Shown here: positions 7,893 through 16,455 of the stretch, in pieces
How the letters are laid out: every line of letters starts with the position of its first letter
How positions within the stretch are numbered: the first letter of the stretch is position 1
Assembly: GCF_900102135.1 (NCBI RefSeq)
Contig: NZ_FMVJ01000002.1
Coordinates: forward strand, 211,709 to 275,708
DNA: 64,000 nucleotides
Source: Microvirga guangxiensis
Lineage (GTDB): Bacteria; Pseudomonadota; Alphaproteobacteria; Rhizobiales; Beijerinckiaceae
Direction of reading: 5' to 3'
The notes under the pieces: generated by a model
Databases searched by the model: none
What the model saw: the letters and a program-made list of their open reading frames with translations, nothing else
What the model was told of the DNA's origin: nothing
Position numbers and translations under genes: made by a program

Positions 7893-9770
7893 ATGCTCCA
7901 CGTCAACGACCTGACCTACCGCATCGGCAGCCGCCTGATCCTCGACCACGCCTCCTTCAACCTGCCGGATGGCGCGAAGGTGGGGCTCGTCGGGCGCAAC
8001 GGCGCGGGCAAGACCACTCTTTTCAAGATCATCCAGGGCGAGCTCGCGACCGAGAGCGGCAGCATCACCCTGCCCCGCGGCATGCGCATCGGCGCTGTGG
8101 CACAGGAAGCCCCGGGCGGCCCAGAGCGCCTCATCGATGTCGTGCTCGCCGCCGACAAGGAACGCACCGCCCTCCTCGCCGAGGCCGAGCATGCGGACGG
8201 CATCCGCCGCGCCGAGATCGAGATGCGGCTCACCGATATCGGCGCGCATTCCGCGCCCGCCCGCGCAGCCACCATTCTTCATGGCCTCGGCTTCGATGCC
8301 GAGGCTCAACAACGCCCCTGCTCCGACTTCTCCGGTGGCTGGCGCATGCGTGTTGCACTGGCCGCCGTCCTGTTCACCGAGCCGGACCTGCTGCTTCTCG
8401 ACGAGCCGACGAACTATCTCGACCTCGAAGGCACGCTCTGGCTCTACGATTATCTGGGACGCTACCCGCACACGGTGCTCGTCATCAGCCACGACCGGGA
8501 GCTGCTCGACACCTGCGTCAACCACATCCTGCATCTCGACCGGGGCAAGCTCGCGATTTATCGCGGCGGCTACACATCGTTCGCCAAGCAATATGCGGAA
8601 AAGCGCGAGCTGACCGCGAAGATGGCGGCGAAGCAGGAAGCCGAGCGCAAGCACCTGCAGGCCTTCGTGGACCGTTTCAAGGCCAAGGCCTCGAAGGCGC
8701 GCCAGGCGCAATCGCGCGTGAAGCGCTTGGCCAAGATGGAAGCCATCACGACCATCGTCGAAGACGACGTGATGCCCTTCAATCTGCCGGGCCCCGAACG
8801 GCCCGCGGCGCCGCCTCTGGTGACGGTGGAAGGTGGAGCGGTGGGCTACGGCGAGCGCATCGTGCTCGACCGCCTGAACCTCACGATCGCGCCCGACGAC
8901 CGCATCGCGCTGCTCGGCTCCAACGGCAACGGCAAATCCACCTTCTGTAAGCTCATCGGCGGCAGGCTTGAGCCCATGAAGGGCGAGATGCGCACGCCGA
9001 GCCGCATGGACGTCGCCTATTTCGCGCAGCACCAGCTGGATGAGCTGAACCCGAAGGCAAGCGCCTACGATCATGTCGCCGAGCGCATGCCGGACACGCC
9101 CATCGCCAAAATCCGCGCCCGCACGGCGCAGATCGGCTTTCCCGGCGCGAAGGCAGACACTCCGGTTTCCTCGCTTTCCGGTGGCGAGAAGGCGCGTCTC
9201 CTCATGGGTCTGGCCGCCTTCAACGGCCCTCACCTGCTCATCCTCGACGAGCCGACGAACCATCTGGACATCGACAGCCGCACCGCGCTGATGGAAGCGA
9301 TCAACGATTACGACGGAGCGGTGATCCTGGTGAGCCACGACCGCTTCCTGATCGAGGCCTGCGCCGACCGTCTCTGGCTCGTCGGCAACGGCACGGTAAA
9401 ATCCTTCGACGGCGATATGGACGATTATCGTCAGCTTATCCTGTCGGGCGATCTCGACCCGCAGAAACAGAACGAGAAGCAGCAGGCTCCGACTGTCTCG
9501 AAAGGAGACGAGCGCCGCGCGGCAGCCGAGAAGCGCACGGCCCTAGCGCCCCTGCGCAAGAAGCTGGAGACCATCGAAACGCGCATGGCGAAACTCACCG
9601 AGGTGATCGGCAAGGTGGATGCCGCCCTTGCCGACGGCACGGCGTTTCTGAAAGACGCGGCGAAGGCGACGGAATTGTCGAAGATGCGCGCGGATGCTGC
9701 GGAAACGCTCGCAGCGCTCGAAGAGGAATGGCTGATGGTCAGCGGTGAGATCGAGGAAGCGAGCGCTTAA
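7893..9770 (+). CDS. ABC-F family ATPase (ribosome-associated, duplicated ABC domains)
   Basis: This 625-residue protein has two ABC cassettes and no membrane segments. The first has Walker A GRNGAGKTT (35-43), a degenerate signature SGGWRMR and Walker B LLLLDEPTNYLDL. The linker is rich in Lys/Arg/Glu. The second has GSNGNGKST, signature SLSGGEKAR and LLILDEPTNHLDI. A charged coiled-coil tail follows after residue ~530. ABC-F proteins act on the ribosomal E site, not in transport; the arrangement resembles YheS/Uup-type housekeeping members. A second ABC-F protein is encoded at 48639-50450. It is a single gene, divergent from the nucleotide-sugar dehydrogenase, so its promoter must lie in the 126-base gap. 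Confidence 0.9.
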   Translation: MLHVNDLTYRIGSRLILDHASFNLPDGAKVGLVGRNGAGKTTLFKIIQGELATESGSITLPRGMRIGAVAQEAPGGPERLIDVVLAADKERTALLAEAEHADGIRRAEIEMRLTDIGAHSAPARAATILHGLGFDAEAQQRPCSDFSGGWRMRVALAAVLFTEPDLLLLDEPTNYLDLEGTLWLYDYLGRYPHTVLVISHDRELLDTCVNHILHLDRGKLAIYRGGYTSFAKQYAEKRELTAKMAAKQEAERKHLQAFVDRFKAKASKARQAQSRVKRLAKMEAITTIVEDDVMPFNLPGPERPAAPPLVTVEGGAVGYGERIVLDRLNLTIAPDDRIALLGSNGNGKSTFCKLIGGRLEPMKGEMRTPSRMDVAYFAQHQLDELNPKASAYDHVAERMPDTPIAKIRARTAQIGFPGAKADTPVSSLSGGEKARLLMGLAAFNGPHLLILDEPTNHLDIDSRTALMEAINDYDGAVILVSHDRFLIEACADRLWLVGNGTVKSFDGDMDDYRQLILSGDLDPQKQNEKQQAPTVSKGDERRAAAEKRTALAPLRKKLETIETRMAKLTEVIGKVDAALADGTAFLKDAAKATELSKMRADAAETLAALEEEWLMVSGEIEEASA

Positions 9771-9798
9771 TCTCATCCATTGCACCGACATCTCTCAT

Positions 9799-9900
9799 GT
9801 CATCCCGGAGCGCAATCCAAGACCCGGAACCGCGTGACGAGAGTGGCGCCATACTTCTGAGTACGATCCCGGATCCGCGCTACGCTTCGTCCGGGATGAC
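9799..9900. repeat. REP-like intergenic palindrome
   Basis: The outer arms GTCATCCCGGA (9799-9809) and TCCGGGATGAC (9890-9900) are perfect inverted repeats, and an internal ATCCCGGA near 9866-9873 can pair with the same right arm. A related hairpin with the same arms occurs at 12441-12471. It separates two convergent genes, so it may also act in transcription termination, although no U-tract follows. Confidence 0.65.
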
Positions 9901-9910
9901 GTTTGATCAA

Positions 9911-10291
9911 TTAAGGCTTCGCGATCCGATCAAGCCGGTTGTTCACGAAGAAATACAGCTCGCGGCCGCCGGGCTCGGAATAGAGCACCTGAACCTCGCG
10001 CTGGCCTTTGCCACTCTCACCGACGAGTACATCGGTGGCGGGCTTACCCTTGAGGCGCACGAGATCGCATTCGCTGATACCGGGCTCGATCACAGTGGCA
10101 GAGCCGCTCGAAGGGCCGGTGCAGCGGCCGTCAGGACCAAGGAGCGGACCGTCGAAGGTCGGACCGGTCGGGGCAGCGGCAACCGGGGCGGAGGCAAGAG
10201 GCGCAGACACCGGCGGAGCGGAACTCGTGCTGTTGCAGGCCGAGAGGCCCAGAGCGGCGAGAGCCACACACGACAAAACCTTGAGACGCAT
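9911..10291 (-). CDS. Small secreted lipoprotein, function unknown
   Basis: This 126-residue protein starts with a short basic region and a hydrophobic stretch ending in the lipobox LSAC (cysteine at residue 19), so it should be lipidated in the cell envelope. A Ser/Ala/Pro-rich linker (20-42) follows. A small C-terminal domain contains two cysteines, CTGPSSGS and ISECDLVRLKG, then KPATDVLVGESGKGQREVQV and a tail FFVNNRLDRI. The layout recalls small outer-membrane SmpA/BamE-like lipoproteins, but I cannot assign it. It begins 3 bases after the stop of the serine carboxypeptidase gene and is surely co-transcribed with it. Confidence 0.8.
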   Translation of the reverse strand: MRLKVLSCVALAALGLSACNSTSSAPPVSAPLASAPVAAAPTGPTFDGPLLGPDGRCTGPSSGSATVIEPGISECDLVRLKGKPATDVLVGESGKGQREVQVLYSEPGGRELYFFVNNRLDRIAKP

Positions 10292-10294
10292 CGA

Positions 10295-11827
10295 TCAATC
10301 CCTACTGGCGGCCCTGGCTTGCAGGGCCTCATCGAACAGCCGCCGCACATCGTTCTGGAAAGCCTGCCGCGACCCTTGCCGCGAATAGAACATGTGGCCT
10401 CCTTCGTAAACACTCAAAGCCACACGGTTTTGAGAGCCGATCTCGGGCAGCTGGTCGAGAAGCAGCTTGGAAGCGAAATACGGGGTCACCAGATCGGTGA
10501 AGCCATGAGTGACAAGAACGCGCATCTTGCCGTCGAGGGACAGGGCCTGCTTCAATTCCTGAAGGTTTTCGGGGCTGTTGCGTCCGTTCCCCCAGCGCCA
10601 TGCGCCATTGATGGAGCCGTTGAGCAGGTTGTAGCGCCCCTCCGCCTTGTAGTTCAGCGTTTGTGTCAGATGCTGGATGATGGCGCTCGACAGGGGCGCG
10701 GTCATGGCATCAAGGACGGGATCGTCGAACCGGGAAAACTGCGAATTCGGATTCGGGTCGGCGATGGCAATGTTGGTATCGTAGGCACTCACGATTTCCG
10801 CCGTGTCGCGCCGCAACTCGCGCTGCGCGGTGCGCATGTCGATGCGCCCTGCTAAGCGCCGTGTGAGGTCGGGAGACAGCCCGCTCAACTCGGCGACACG
10901 ACGGCTGACGCGCTCAACGGCCTCCTTGTCCTGCAAGCCTCGCATGAGATCGACGAGATACTCGGTGGATGCGTAGGTTTCGGCCTCGCGAAGGCTCTCT
11001 CGCGAGACCGATCCGTCTCGCGACTGCTTTGCTGCCGCGAGCGAAGGCAGCAACGCGGCGTTGACCCACGGCGCGCCCGCATCCTGGCCGAGCCAGTCGA
11101 AATCGAACACGGGCGAGACGAGTATCAGGCCGCTGAAACCGATGCCCTGATCGTTCTGCAATTTCTGCGCCAGCAGCGGCCCGCGAAACCCGCCATAGCT
11201 CTCGCCCACGAAGAATTTCGGCGACGTGAGCCGGTTCTTCTCCTTCAGCCAGCGCATCACGACAGCGGCCAATCCGTCGATGTCGCCCTGAACGGAATAG
11301 AATCGCTCGCGCACCTGATCCCCACCGAGCACGCGGCTGTAACCGGTGCCCGGCGGATCGATGAAGACGAGATCCGTGAAGTCGAGCCAAGTCTCTGCGT
11401 TCGGCACGAGCGCTGTCGGAGCGGAGGGACTGATCGTCGGACCGTCGAGCGGCAACAGCCAGGGGCCGATGGCAAGAAGATGCAGATAGGCGGAGGATGC
11501 GCCCGGCCCACCATTCACCGCGAAGGTGACAGGCCGCGTCGCGGCATCCGAGCCATCCTTCGTGTAGGCCACGAAAGCAATCTCAGCCTGTGGCGCGCCC
11601 TGCTGGTCGGTCAGGGTGAGATGCCCCGCAGTCGCCGTGAACTGCAGTGTCCGTCCCGACAGTTCGAGCGTATGACGCGTCACCGATTCCGGCGGCAACG
11701 CCTGCGCCTCGGCACGCGGCCTGCGGGCCTCCTGCTCACCCCGCTGCTGCTCCTGCGCCATGGCGACTGGCACGGCAAGCAAAAGGCAAAGGGTGGCGAA
11801 CACAGGCAATCGGAAAGCACGAAGCAT
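10295..11827 (-). CDS. Serine carboxypeptidase-like protein (peptidase family S10), secreted
   Basis: From ATG 11827 (AAGGAT 8 bases upstream) the protein has 510 residues and opens with a clear signal peptide (LRAFRLPVFATLCLLLA...AMA). An in-frame upstream start would add 24 unlikely residues. S10 landmarks are present: NGGPGAS for the oxyanion region, GESYGG with the nucleophilic serine, the Asp-bearing THGFTDLVTPY and the catalytic-histidine region EGGHMFY. Members remove C-terminal amino acids from peptides at acidic pH. Here it is probably periplasmic. It lies in a minus-strand group after pepA and holC, and overlaps nothing, with 84 bases to holC and 3 to the lipoprotein gene. Confidence 0.88.
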   Translation of the reverse strand: MLRAFRLPVFATLCLLLAVPVAMAQEQQRGEQEARRPRAEAQALPPESVTRHTLELSGRTLQFTATAGHLTLTDQQGAPQAEIAFVAYTKDGSDAATRPVTFAVNGGPGASSAYLHLLAIGPWLLPLDGPTISPSAPTALVPNAETWLDFTDLVFIDPPGTGYSRVLGGDQVRERFYSVQGDIDGLAAVVMRWLKEKNRLTSPKFFVGESYGGFRGPLLAQKLQNDQGIGFSGLILVSPVFDFDWLGQDAGAPWVNAALLPSLAAAKQSRDGSVSRESLREAETYASTEYLVDLMRGLQDKEAVERVSRRVAELSGLSPDLTRRLAGRIDMRTAQRELRRDTAEIVSAYDTNIAIADPNPNSQFSRFDDPVLDAMTAPLSSAIIQHLTQTLNYKAEGRYNLLNGSINGAWRWGNGRNSPENLQELKQALSLDGKMRVLVTHGFTDLVTPYFASKLLLDQLPEIGSQNRVALSVYEGGHMFYSRQGSRQAFQNDVRRLFDEALQARAASRD

Positions 11828-11911
11828 GGCTTTTATCCTTATGGCCTTCGGAAAACTGGAGAAGTGCCGACAGGTTGCAAGCTGCTCGGCGATGAACACT
11901 TTGTGTTCGCC

Positions 11912-12364
11912 TCAAGCCTTTCGCTGCCAGCGCCCATAATCGTCCTGCTGCCAATAGGTCGCGTCATGGCCGCCTTCCTTCACCGCCTTCCACTGATCGC
12001 GGGCGATGGCGAGCGCTTGCACGTCGTTGCCGTCGAAGAGGATCGCGAGGCGCTGGTAGGAGGCGATGTCGTCCGGCAGGTTGGCGCCTTCCGCCAGAAA
12101 GCGGATGGCGGCGCCATTGGGGTTCTCACCGCTCAGGGTGATCAGGATCGGCTGGTCCGCCGCATGGGCCTCGCGATCCGTGCCATGCGGCAGGAAGCTC
12201 TCGTCGGTGAAGGTCCAGAGGTGATCGTCAAGCGCCGACATGCGCTCCTCGGTAGTCACCTGCACCACCGCGCGCCAACCACGCTCCAGCGTCTTCTGCA
12301 GGAGTGTGGGCAAGACCGCCTCAAGCGGTTGCTGCTGCAGGTGATAAAAGAGGATCTCGGCCAT
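11912..12364 (-). CDS. holC: DNA polymerase III subunit chi
   Basis: This 150-residue protein matches HolC in length and pattern: an N-terminal FYHL strand, LPTLLQKTLERGWRAVV, then the conserved LDDHLWTF..FLPHG segment and a C-terminal R..WK..K.GGHDATYWQQD tail. Chi binds single-stranded-DNA-binding protein and, through psi, the clamp loader. It sits downstream of pepA, the classical pepA-holC arrangement of proteobacteria, but the two are separated by 122 bases that include a palindromic repeat. Confidence 0.93.
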   Translation of the reverse strand: MAEILFYHLQQQPLEAVLPTLLQKTLERGWRAVVQVTTEERMSALDDHLWTFTDESFLPHGTDREAHAADQPILITLSGENPNGAAIRFLAEGANLPDDIASYQRLAILFDGNDVQALAIARDQWKAVKEGGHDATYWQQDDYGRWQRKA

Positions 12365-12376
12365 TGTTTCCTTATC

Positions 12377-12471
12377 ATCCTGGAGGAGCCTCCGCTCATC
12401 CAGGATTGTTGTCAGAATAACTCACTATTCTCGTCGAGCGATCCCGGACGACGCGAGCCGGTCCGGGATGA
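12377..12471. repeat. Two REP-like hairpins between pepA and holC
   Basis: A first hairpin has arms ATCCTGGA (12377-12384) and TCCAGGAT (12399-12406). A second has arms ATCCCGGA (12441-12448) and TCCGGGAT (12462-12469), continues GACG and ends close to a CTCTTTTT run. The second shares its arms and the trailing GACG with the element at 9799-9900, so both belong to one dispersed family. Confidence 0.65.
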
Positions 12472-12486
12472 CGCTCTTTTTCAGTC

Positions 12487-13977
12487 TCACCCTTCGTAAT
12501 GATCGCGCACGAGGCGGTCGAGCAGGCGCACGCCCCAGCCCGAAGCCCAGCCGCGATTGATCTCGCTCTGCGGCGAGCCCATGGCCGTGCCCGCGATGTC
12601 GAGATGCGCCCAGGGCGTGTCGTTGACGAAACGCTGCAGAAGCGCCGCCGCAGAGCTCGACCCACCGAAACGGCCACCGGTGTTCTTCATGTCGGCGAAC
12701 TTGGACTCGATCATCTTGTCGAATTCCGGCCCGATGGGCATGCGCCAGACCCGCTCGCCTGTGGCCTTGCCTGCCGCGCTCACGCGTTCGGCGAGTTCGT
12801 CGTTGTTCGAGAACAGGCCTGCATATTCCTGCGCCAGCGCCACCAGGATCGCGCCGGTCAGGGTTGCGAGATCGATCATGAACTTCGGCTTGAAGCGGTC
12901 CTGCACGTACCAGAGCACATCGGCCAGCACGAGGCGGCCTTCCGCGTCGGTGTTGATGATCTCGATGGTCTGTCCCGACATGGTGGTGACGATGTCGCCG
13001 GGGCGCTGCGCATTGCCGTCCGGCATGTTCTCGACAAGACCGATGGCCCCGACCACGTTCGCCTTCGCCTTGCGGGAGGCCAGCGCATGCATCAGGCCGA
13101 CGACGCAGGCCGCGCCCGCCATGTCGCCCTTCATGTCCTCCATGCCGGCGGCAGGCTTGATCGAGATGCCGCCAGTATCGAACACAACGCCCTTGCCGAT
13201 GAAGGCGATGGGCTTGTCGCTCGCCTTGCCGCCGTTCCAGCGCATGATGGCGACGCGCCCGCCGCGCACGGACCCTTGAGCCACGCCGAGCAGAGCGCCC
13301 ATGCCGAGCTTCTTCATCGCCTTGTCGTCGAGAATCTCGACCTCGACGCCGAGCTTGGTAAGCGCCTGGGCGCGGGCGGCGAATTCCTGGGGACCGAGCA
13401 CGTTCGGCGGCTCGTTGACGAGGTCGCGGGCGAGAGTAACGCCCTGGAGCACGCTCTCGCGGGCCTTGTAGACCTTCTTTACCGCAGCCGGATCGGCTAC
13501 GCTCAGGGTCAGGCGGGTAACGCCTTTCTGCTCGCCGTTATCCTTCTTGGTCTTGTAGCGGTCGAAGCTGTAGCGCCGCATCTGTACGCCAAGGGCGATA
13601 TCGGCCGCCGCCTCGGGGGAAACGTCGATACCGGGGAGATCGAGCACGGCCGTTGCGGCCTTGCCGTTGGTTCTGCCGGAAATCAGGCCGCCGAGCTGGA
13701 CGAAATCCACATCCGCCCTCTCCTTTTCACCGCCGAGCCCGATCACGATCAGGCGATCAACGGTCAGTCCGTTCGGCACCACGATCGTCATGACCGACTT
13801 GGCCTTGCCCTTGAAGCTCTCCGCCGCCGCAGCCTTGGCAATGAGATCGACGGCCTTGGAACCGATCTGCTTGGCAACCGCCGGCGTAGGCTTGAGATCG
13901 TCTCCGACGAAGATGATGAGATCGCCGGATTCGACCTTGCCGTACGGCTGGAAGTCGATCTTGAAGCTCTCGGCCAT
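12487..13977 (-). CDS. pepA: Leucyl aminopeptidase (M17, cytosol aminopeptidase)
   Basis: ATG 13977 (MAESFKID) has AGAGGG 5 bases upstream and gives 496 residues, the normal length; a longer in-frame extension to 14055 is rejected. The C-terminal catalytic domain shows [10 protein letters not shown] with the metal-binding Lys/Asp, the family signature NTDAEGRL, and SS..AALLQRF near the end. M17 enzymes use two metal ions to remove N-terminal residues, and in some bacteria PepA also binds DNA. holC follows downstream. The gene is divergent from lptF, with a 191-base shared upstream region. Confidence 0.95.
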   Translation of the reverse strand: MAESFKIDFQPYGKVESGDLIIFVGDDLKPTPAVAKQIGSKAVDLIAKAAAAESFKGKAKSVMTIVVPNGLTVDRLIVIGLGGEKERADVDFVQLGGLISGRTNGKAATAVLDLPGIDVSPEAAADIALGVQMRRYSFDRYKTKKDNGEQKGVTRLTLSVADPAAVKKVYKARESVLQGVTLARDLVNEPPNVLGPQEFAARAQALTKLGVEVEILDDKAMKKLGMGALLGVAQGSVRGGRVAIMRWNGGKASDKPIAFIGKGVVFDTGGISIKPAAGMEDMKGDMAGAACVVGLMHALASRKAKANVVGAIGLVENMPDGNAQRPGDIVTTMSGQTIEIINTDAEGRLVLADVLWYVQDRFKPKFMIDLATLTGAILVALAQEYAGLFSNNDELAERVSAAGKATGERVWRMPIGPEFDKMIESKFADMKNTGGRFGGSSSAAALLQRFVNDTPWAHLDIAGTAMGSPQSEINRGWASGWGVRLLDRLVRDHYEG

Positions 13978-14168
13978 GAAACCCTCTTGTAATAAGACCA
14001 GCTGGCGCCGGATTCGGGCCAGCCCATTCTTGGTGATCGGCATCATATAGGGCATGCCTGCGCCCGCCGTGAAATAGGCGCATTCTCAGGCTGTTGAAAA
14101 CGGCCATCTTGCCTTAAGACCAAGTGACAGGGTAACCCGGGGCTCCGCGCTCAGGGGCGAAGGGCTTC

Positions 14169-15329
14169 ATGACACTTCTCGAACGCTACATTCTGAAAAT
14201 CGCCTTCAGCGCCTTTGCTGCGTGCCTGCTCGCCCTGACCGGCGTCATCTGGATCACGCAGGCCCTGCGCGAACTCGATCTTCTGACGGGTAAAGGGCAG
14301 ACGCTCTTTATCTTCCTGACCGTGACCGGCCTCTCCCTGCCGGCGCTCATCAACGTCATTGCCCCGGTCGCCCTGTTCATGGCGACGATCTATACCCTCA
14401 ACAAGCTGAACGGCGATTCCGAGCTCATCGTCATGAGCGCAGGCGGAATGGCCCCGCAGCGCCTTCTGCGACCTTTCATTGCCCTGGCCGTCTTCATCAG
14501 CCTCGTCGTGGGAATGATTTCCCTCTACCTCATGCCCGCGAGTTTCCAGGAACTGCGTCTTCTGTTCACCAGGATCAGGGCGGATTTCGTGGCCACCATG
14601 GCCAAGGAAGGCCAGTTTATCTCTCTGGAGAACGGGATCACCTTCCATTATCGTGAACGAGCGGGCGATGCCCTGCTCGGGATCTTCATGGAGGATCAGC
14701 GCGACAAGGCCAAGCCTATCGTCTACCTCGCCGAGCGCGGTCAGACCGTGGAGCAGAACGGGCAGGCCTATCTCGTGCTCGAGAAGGGCAGCGTGCAACG
14801 CAAGGACCCGAACAGCAAGGATTCCTCCATTGTTGCGTTCGAGCGTTACGCGGTGGACCTCGCCGCTTTCAACCAGGAGAACAACGAGGTCGTCTACAAG
14901 CCGCGAGAGCGCAGCACCACGCAGCTCCTGTTCCCCGACAAGAGCGAATATATCTACCAAGTTCAGGAAGGCCGCTTCAGAGCCGAACTCCATGACCGCC
15001 TTTCGTCCTGGCTGTATCCCCTAGCCATGATGGCGATTGCGTTTGCAGCCCTTGGAGAGGCGCGCACGACCCGCCAAGGACGCGGAATGGCCATCGCCAT
15101 GGCTATCGCGGGGGTTGTGCTGCTCAGGGTTCTGGGCTTTGCCGCCTCCAGCGCCGTGACGCGTTCGCAAACAGCCATCCTGGCTGTCTATGGCGTCCCC
15201 TTGGCAGGCATTGCCCTCTGTCTGTTGATTATCTTCAAGGGGCCGCAGGTTCGGGCCCTGAACGCCAAGATTCAGTCGGCCCTTCGGGGTCTGGGTCCTT
15301 CGCGCAAAGCCGTCAGCGAAGGGATTTGA
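14169..15329 (+). CDS. lptF: LPS export ABC transporter permease LptF
   Basis: This 386-residue protein has the LptF/LptG layout: two N-terminal membrane segments, a large periplasmic beta-jellyroll (about residues 125-270) and C-terminal membrane segments from about 280. It opens with LLERYILKIAFSAF, a typical LptF N-terminus. With LptG and the LptB ATPase (not in this window) it extracts lipopolysaccharide from the inner membrane. It is the first gene of a plus-strand operon; lptG starts 2 bases after its stop. Confidence 0.95.
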   Translation: MTLLERYILKIAFSAFAACLLALTGVIWITQALRELDLLTGKGQTLFIFLTVTGLSLPALINVIAPVALFMATIYTLNKLNGDSELIVMSAGGMAPQRLLRPFIALAVFISLVVGMISLYLMPASFQELRLLFTRIRADFVATMAKEGQFISLENGITFHYRERAGDALLGIFMEDQRDKAKPIVYLAERGQTVEQNGQAYLVLEKGSVQRKDPNSKDSSIVAFERYAVDLAAFNQENNEVVYKPRERSTTQLLFPDKSEYIYQVQEGRFRAELHDRLSSWLYPLAMMAIAFAALGEARTTRQGRGMAIAMAIAGVVLLRVLGFAASSAVTRSQTAILAVYGVPLAGIALCLLIIFKGPQVRALNAKIQSALRGLGPSRKAVSEGI

Positions 15330-15331
15330 GC

Positions 15332-16417
15332 ATGCTGCTAGGACGTACGCTCGGTTTCTATTTCGCACGCCAGTTCATCAAGACGATCTTCATCGTCTTC
15401 GCGACCGTGTTCGCCCTCGTCTACACTCTCGATTTCGTGGAATTGATGCGCCGCGCGGGCGATGCCGAGAATGCGACCGCAGGGCTCGTCGCACAGCTTG
15501 CCTTGTTCCGCACGCCTGCCATCGCGGAGCAGGTCATGCCCTTCGCCGTGCTCTTCGGCAGCATGGCCGCGCTCCTGCAGCTCAGCCGCAAGCTCGAACT
15601 CGTCGTTGCCCGCGCCGCTGGCATCTCCGCTTGGCAGTTCCTGCAGCCGGGCTTTCTCGTGGCCCTCCTCATCGGCGTGGGGTCTGTAACGATTTACAAC
15701 CCGGTCTCGGCCAGCCTGAAGCAGCAGGCCGCCAACCTGGAAACCAGCATTTTCTCCCGCACGACCCAGACATCGGGCAAAACCATTTGGCTGCGGCAGA
15801 GGAGCCAGGACGGGCATGCGATCTTCCGGGCGGACGGCTCGCGGACCGACGCGGCGAGCCTGGTCGGCGTGACGGTGTACACCTTCGACATGGACGGCAG
15901 CTTCACCCACCGAATCGAATCCCGGGAGGCGACGCTCCATGAAGGGTTCTGGGAGCTGAGGAATGCCCGTGTCCTTTCGGCAACAGAGGAGCCGGAATCT
16001 CACGAGCGTTACCTGATCGCCTCTCACCTTCAGCCTTCCCAGTTGCGCCAGAGCTTCATAGCGCCCGATTCCGTCCCGTTCTGGGACCTGCGGGAGACCA
16101 TCGAGCGCATGGACCGGGCGGCCATCAACACCACCGCTTACAAGCTCCATTACGACATCCTTCTGGCGCGCCCTCTCCTCTTCATCGCCATGGTTTTCGT
16201 GGCCGCATCCGTATCGTTAAGATTCTTTCGATTTGGCGGTGTAGCGATGATGGTTCTGGGTGGCGTTGCTGCCGGGTTCATGCTTTATGTCGCCACTGAG
16301 CTTATGGCGGAGCTTGGCGCTTCGGGAATCATCAGCTCGGTTGTTGCAGCCTGGTTCCCTGCTGTAGTAGGCAGTCTATTAGGAACCTTGGCGTTATTAT
16401 ACCAAGAGGATGGCTGA
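15332..16417 (+). CDS. lptG: LPS export ABC transporter permease LptG
   Basis: From ATG 15332 the protein is 361 residues; a TTG six bases earlier overlaps the lptF stop and is less likely. It begins LLGRTLGFYFARQF, has an N-terminal membrane pair, a periplasmic beta domain and C-terminal membrane segments including VFVAASVSLRFFRFGG. It is the partner permease of LptF, feeding LPS to the LptC/A bridge and finally to LptD, which is encoded next. Confidence 0.95.
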   Translation: MLLGRTLGFYFARQFIKTIFIVFATVFALVYTLDFVELMRRAGDAENATAGLVAQLALFRTPAIAEQVMPFAVLFGSMAALLQLSRKLELVVARAAGISAWQFLQPGFLVALLIGVGSVTIYNPVSASLKQQAANLETSIFSRTTQTSGKTIWLRQRSQDGHAIFRADGSRTDAASLVGVTVYTFDMDGSFTHRIESREATLHEGFWELRNARVLSATEEPESHERYLIASHLQPSQLRQSFIAPDSVPFWDLRETIERMDRAAINTTAYKLHYDILLARPLLFIAMVFVAASVSLRFFRFGGVAMMVLGGVAAGFMLYVATELMAELGASGIISSVVAAWFPAVVGSLLGTLALLYQEDG

Positions 16418-16455
16418 CCCCGTCCTCACTTAAGGGCGTAGATTAAGGAGTGGGG

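Noticed and set aside
7893-9770. ABC-F protein as antibiotic-resistance determinant
   Set aside because: Length, linker and charged tail fit housekeeping YheS/Uup-type members; there is no mobile or resistance context.
12499-13992. Long plus-strand open frame (497 codons) opposite pepA
   Set aside because: The pepA protein on the minus strand has clear M17 motifs; the antisense frame is His/Arg-rich and typical of GC-rich shadows.
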